Assembly (NCBI RefSeq): GCF_001424265.1
Contig: NZ_LMOV01000012.1
Coordinates: 225,050 to 289,049 of the forward strand
From: Acidovorax sp. Leaf160
GTDB taxonomy: Bacteria > Pseudomonadota > Gammaproteobacteria > Burkholderiales > Burkholderiaceae_C
DNA length: 64,000 bases
Direction: 5' to 3'
Shown here: piece by piece, positions 61,519 to 64,000 of the stretch
Layout of the letters: each line of letters opens with the position of its first letter
How positions within the stretch are numbered: position 1 is the stretch's first letter
The notes under the pieces: generated by a model
Database searches by the model: none
What the model was told of the DNA's origin: nothing
The model's input: only the letters and a program-made list of their open reading frames with translations
Position numbers and translations under genes: made by a program

Positions 61519-62325
61519 TCAGCGGGTGCGGGTGAATACCACGTCCCACACGCCGTGCCCCAGCCGCAGGCCGCGGTTCTCGAACTTGGTCAGCGGGCGG
61601 TAGTCGGGCTGGGGCGCAAAGCCCTGCGCCGAGTTGGACAGCAGCGGCTCACCCGAGAGCACTTCGAGCATCTGCTCGGCATAGGGCTGCCAGTCGGTCG
61701 CGCAGTGCAGGTAGCCGCCCGGCTTGAGCCGCGCAGCCAGCTTGGCCACCAGCGGCGGCTGGATCAGCCGGCGCTTGTTGTGCTTCTTCTTGTGCCAGGG
61801 ATCGGGAAAGAAGATGTGGATGCCGTCCAGCGAGCCGGGCGCCAGCATGTGGTCGATGACCTCGACGGCGTCGTGCTGCAGGATGCGGATGTTCTCGATG
61901 CCGTGTTCGCCGATGCGCTTGAGCAGCGCGCCGACACCGGGCTCATGCACCTCGCAGCACAGGAAGTTGTCTTGCGGCCGCACGCGCGCGATGTGGGCCG
62001 TGGCCTCGCCCATGCCGAAGCCGATCTCCAGGATCAGCGGGGCTTCGCGCCCGAAGGCGGTCGCGGCGTCCAGCGGCGCGGCCCGGTAGTCCAGCAGATA
62101 GCGGGGGCCCAGGTCTTCGAAGGCCTTGGCCTGGCCGGTGGTGGTGCGGCCGGCCCGGCGCACGAAGCTCTTGATGGTCTTGGGATAGGCCACGCCGGCG
62201 GGGGCCTGGCCTGCGGCGGCCGCCGCGTCGCCGGGGGCTGCCGCTGGGGGCGATGCCTGCGCTGGTGGCTCGGGCAAGGTGCCGGGCAGGGCGGCGTCGG
62301 AAGGGAGATGAGGGGTTTCGGTCAC
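61519..62325 (-). CDS. trmB: tRNA (guanine-N7-)-methyltransferase
   Basis: Makes m7G46 in tRNA variable loops. The 268-residue product has a Pro/Ala-rich N-terminal extension (about 45 residues), then [16 protein letters not shown], the SAM motif [17 protein letters not shown], the signature [17 protein letters not shown] and [16 protein letters not shown]. The GTG at 62325 is used because it overlaps the gluQ stop (GTGA), suggesting coupling; no ATG lies near. Confidence 0.93.
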   Translation of the reverse strand: MTETPHLPSDAALPGTLPEPPAQASPPAAAPGDAAAAAGQAPAGVAYPKTIKSFVRRAGRTTTGQAKAFEDLGPRYLLDYRAAPLDAATAFGREAPLILEIGFGMGEATAHIARVRPQDNFLCCEVHEPGVGALLKRIGEHGIENIRILQHDAVEVIDHMLAPGSLDGIHIFFPDPWHKKKHNKRRLIQPPLVAKLAARLKPGGYLHCATDWQPYAEQMLEVLSGEPLLSNSAQGFAPQPDYRPLTKFENRGLRLGHGVWDVVFTRTR

Positions 62326-63335
62326 AGTGGACGATTGTAGATTCGCCGCCACGCCTCGACCCAGCCCGCGAGCGCATCCGCAACACATGATGACGGCGGG
62401 CTGCCCGCCTGGGCCAGCGGCGAGCCGGGCAGGCCGAGCGCCCGGGCGGCCGCATCCAGCGCCTGCAACGGCCGGGTGGTGTCGATCGGCGGCGCGCCGT
62501 GCTGCTTGGACAGCTTCTCGCCGTCGGCGGCCCGCACCAGCGGCGCATGCAGATACGCCGGTGCCGGGAGGCCCAGCGCCGCCTGCAGCAGCAGCTGGCG
62601 CGGGGTGTTGTCGGCCAGGTCTTCGCCGCGCACGATGTGGGTGACGCCCTGGTCGGCATCGTCCACCACCACGGCCAGCTGGTAGGCCCAGAGTCCATCC
62701 GCGCGGCGCAGCACGAAGTCGCCCACGTGGCGGGCCACGTCCTGCAATTGCGCTCCCAGCCGGCGGTCGTGCCAGCGCACACCGTCTTTTGCTATCAAAA
62801 ACGTAGCTGCATCGCCAGATTCCGCCAGCGCCTGCGGGCAATTTTGCTGAAACTTGCCGGCCGCGAAGCGCCAGGAGCGTGCCGTGCGCCCGTCCAGTCC
62901 ATGGCGGCAGGTGCCGGGGTAGGGCAGCTCGCTGTGGCGGTGCCGGGCATGGCCGGCCGCTTCCAGCGCCGCTTCGATATCGCGGCGCGTGCAGGCGCAG
63001 GGGTAGGCGAGCTGCTGCGCCAGCAGCCGGTCGAGCGCAGCCTGGTAGAGCGCACCGCGCGCCGACTGCCACACCGGGGTTTCGTCAGGGACCAGGCCGC
63101 AGGCCGTCAGCTGCGCCAGGATGGTTTCCGCCGCGCCCGGGACGCAGCGCGGCGTGTCCACGTCCTCGATGCGCACCAGCCAGCGCCCGCCGGGCACGGC
63201 GCGGGCGTCCAGCCAGCTGGCCAAGGCCGCCACCAGCGAACCCGCATGCAGCGGCCCGGTGGGCGACGGAGCGAACCGCCCGACGTAGGGCCGCGTGGGA
63301 TGGGGCGATGGCGCTGAGGGCAGAGGATGCAGCAA
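62322..63335 (-). CDS. gluQ: Glutamyl-Q tRNA(Asp) synthetase
   Basis: Attaches glutamate to queuosine at position 34 of tRNA-Asp; a truncated GluRS paralogue without the anticodon domain. The product (about 337 residues) has [15 protein letters not shown] (HIGH-type), the zinc-binding [14 protein letters not shown] with [26 protein letters not shown] and [11 protein letters not shown] (KMSKS-type). No ATG is available; TTG at 63335 is a provisional start and TTG 63350 is possible. A dispersed repeat copy (62791-62846) contributes [20 protein letters not shown] in the middle. Confidence 0.9.
   Translation of the reverse strand: MLHPLPSAPSPHPTRPYVGRFAPSPTGPLHAGSLVAALASWLDARAVPGGRWLVRIEDVDTPRCVPGAAETILAQLTACGLVPDETPVWQSARGALYQAALDRLLAQQLAYPCACTRRDIEAALEAAGHARHRHSELPYPGTCRHGLDGRTARSWRFAAGKFQQNCPQALAESGDAATFLIAKDGVRWHDRRLGAQLQDVARHVGDFVLRRADGLWAYQLAVVVDDADQGVTHIVRGEDLADNTPRQLLLQAALGLPAPAYLHAPLVRAADGEKLSKQHGAPPIDTTRPLQALDAAARALGLPGSPLAQAGSPPSSCVADALAGWVEAWRRIYNRPL
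62791..62846 (+). repeat. Dispersed GCTAT-N7-ATAGC element, copy 9 (inside gluQ)
   Basis: Core GCTAT-CAAAAAC-GTAGC at 62791-62807, followed by an arm with CGCCAGCGCCTGCGGG and ending in GCAATTTTG. In gluQ it lies on the opposite strand from the gene and leaves the frame open. Confidence 0.65.
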
Positions 63336-63361
63336 GGCGACGGGTCGCAACGAACGGCTGC

Positions 63362-64000
63362 TCAGCGGGCGATGGCCTGCAGCGCCAGTTCCAGGCCGGA
63401 GACGAAGGCGTCTTCCAGACGATGGCCGATGCACCAGTCCCCGCAGGCGCCGATGCCGGCCTGGGCGTCCCACAGGTGGGTCTGGCCCAGCGGCTGGGTC
63501 GTCTGGGCATAGCGCCAACGGCGCACCTCGGCGAAGGTGGGTTCGGCGCGGATGCCGGTGATCTCGGCAAAGCCCTTGAGCAGCTTGGCCAGCACCCGGC
63601 CGGCGTCATCTTCCAGGTGCTCGGCGGACCATTGCGGGCTGGCCTGCACGGTCCAGCGTTCGATCTGCGAGCGCCCGGGCTTGGAAGATTCGCGTGCCAG
63701 CCAGGCGATGCGGTGGTGCGTGCTGCGCGCCGCGTTCCACTGCGGCCCGAGCGTGGTCAGGCCCGGACGCACCGCCTGGGCGAAGGCAAGCATCAGCGTC
63801 CAGCAGGGGGCGATGGCCACCGGCGCCAGCGCCTCAGTCATCGGCAGGTCGATGGCCGAGTGCTGCAACAGGGCGCGGGCCGGCACCGCCGGCTGGCTCA
63901 GCAGCACCGCATCGAAACCGGCATGCACATGCACCGAGCCGTCGAGCGATTCGGTGCGCAGCTGCCAGCCACCCGGCTTGAGCGGGTCGGCCTCGATGCG
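63362..64000 (-). CDS. FAD-dependent amine-oxidase/renalase-like protein (C-terminal part)
   Basis: The frame is open from the stop at 63362 to the window edge, giving 212 codons without the N-terminal FAD-binding motif, which lies beyond base 64000. Visible are [53 protein letters not shown] and the FAD-contacting end [26 protein letters not shown], which matches renalase-type NAD(P)/FAD proteins as I recall them. It ends 27 bp before the provisional gluQ start on the same strand. Confidence 0.75.
   Translation of the reverse strand, partial: RIEADPLKPGGWQLRTESLDGSVHVHAGFDAVLLSQPAVPARALLQHSAIDLPMTEALAPVAIAPCWTLMLAFAQAVRPGLTTLGPQWNAARSTHHRIAWLARESSKPGRSQIERWTVQASPQWSAEHLEDDAGRVLAKLLKGFAEITGIRAEPTFAEVRRWRYAQTTQPLGQTHLWDAQAGIGACGDWCIGHRLEDAFVSGLELALQAIAR

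Overview
The window is a high-GC, gene-dense piece of a betaproteobacterial chromosome. Gene content, protein similarity recalled from memory and a characteristic AT-rich dispersed repeat point to the Comamonadaceae (Acidovorax-like); the genus is an inference. No phage, insertion sequence, CRISPR array or rRNA was seen.

1-15.2 kb (all + strand) is the conserved translation/envelope supercluster: rpsB (3' part), tsf, pyrH, frr, uppS, cdsA, dxr, rseP, bamA, skp, lpxD, fabZ, lpxA, lpxB, rnhB and a TrmH/SpoU RNA methyltransferase. It links ribosome function, isoprenoid and phospholipid precursors, outer-membrane protein assembly and lipid A synthesis. 15.3-22.5 kb (- strand) carries a frameshifted secreted-protein gene, tRNA-Thr(CGU), fbp, pepN, an unknown secreted protein and prfB with its programmed +1 frameshift. 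22.7-29.5 kb is mixed housekeeping: an alpha/beta hydrolase, tas-like aldo/keto reductase, an unknown lipoprotein and membrane protein, ybaK, plsY and a diguanylate cyclase.

29.8-45.8 kb is accessory. A TonB receptor closely resembling E. coli YncD/PqqU (PQQ receptor) is divergent from an EmrE-type SMR pump and a lipoprotein of the PQQ-dependent sorbosone/aldose dehydrogenase family, suggesting PQQ scavenging and use. A hipBA toxin-antitoxin pair with a three-half-site operator follows. Next is an apparent D-amino-acid island: DsdC-like regulator, D-serine ammonia-lyase, an orphan tripartite-tricarboxylate binding protein, an amidase and a DauA-like D-arginine dehydrogenase. Then come a YjfB-like peptide, a lipoamide-dehydrogenase-like flavoprotein, YigZ, and azurin behind a well-placed FNR/Anr box.

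46-57.6 kb holds a chemoreceptor, the radical-SAM protein YgiQ, and a CitMHS transporter with a CoA-transferase, divergent from a three-gene sensory unit (response regulator with an in-frame amber stop, histidine kinase, periplasmic binding protein). 57.7-64 kb holds alaS, a second diguanylate cyclase, trmB, gluQ and a partial flavoprotein gene.

A short repeat with core GCTAT-N7-ATAGC and a ~37-bp arm occurs about ten times, at least six of them inside reading frames that stay open.
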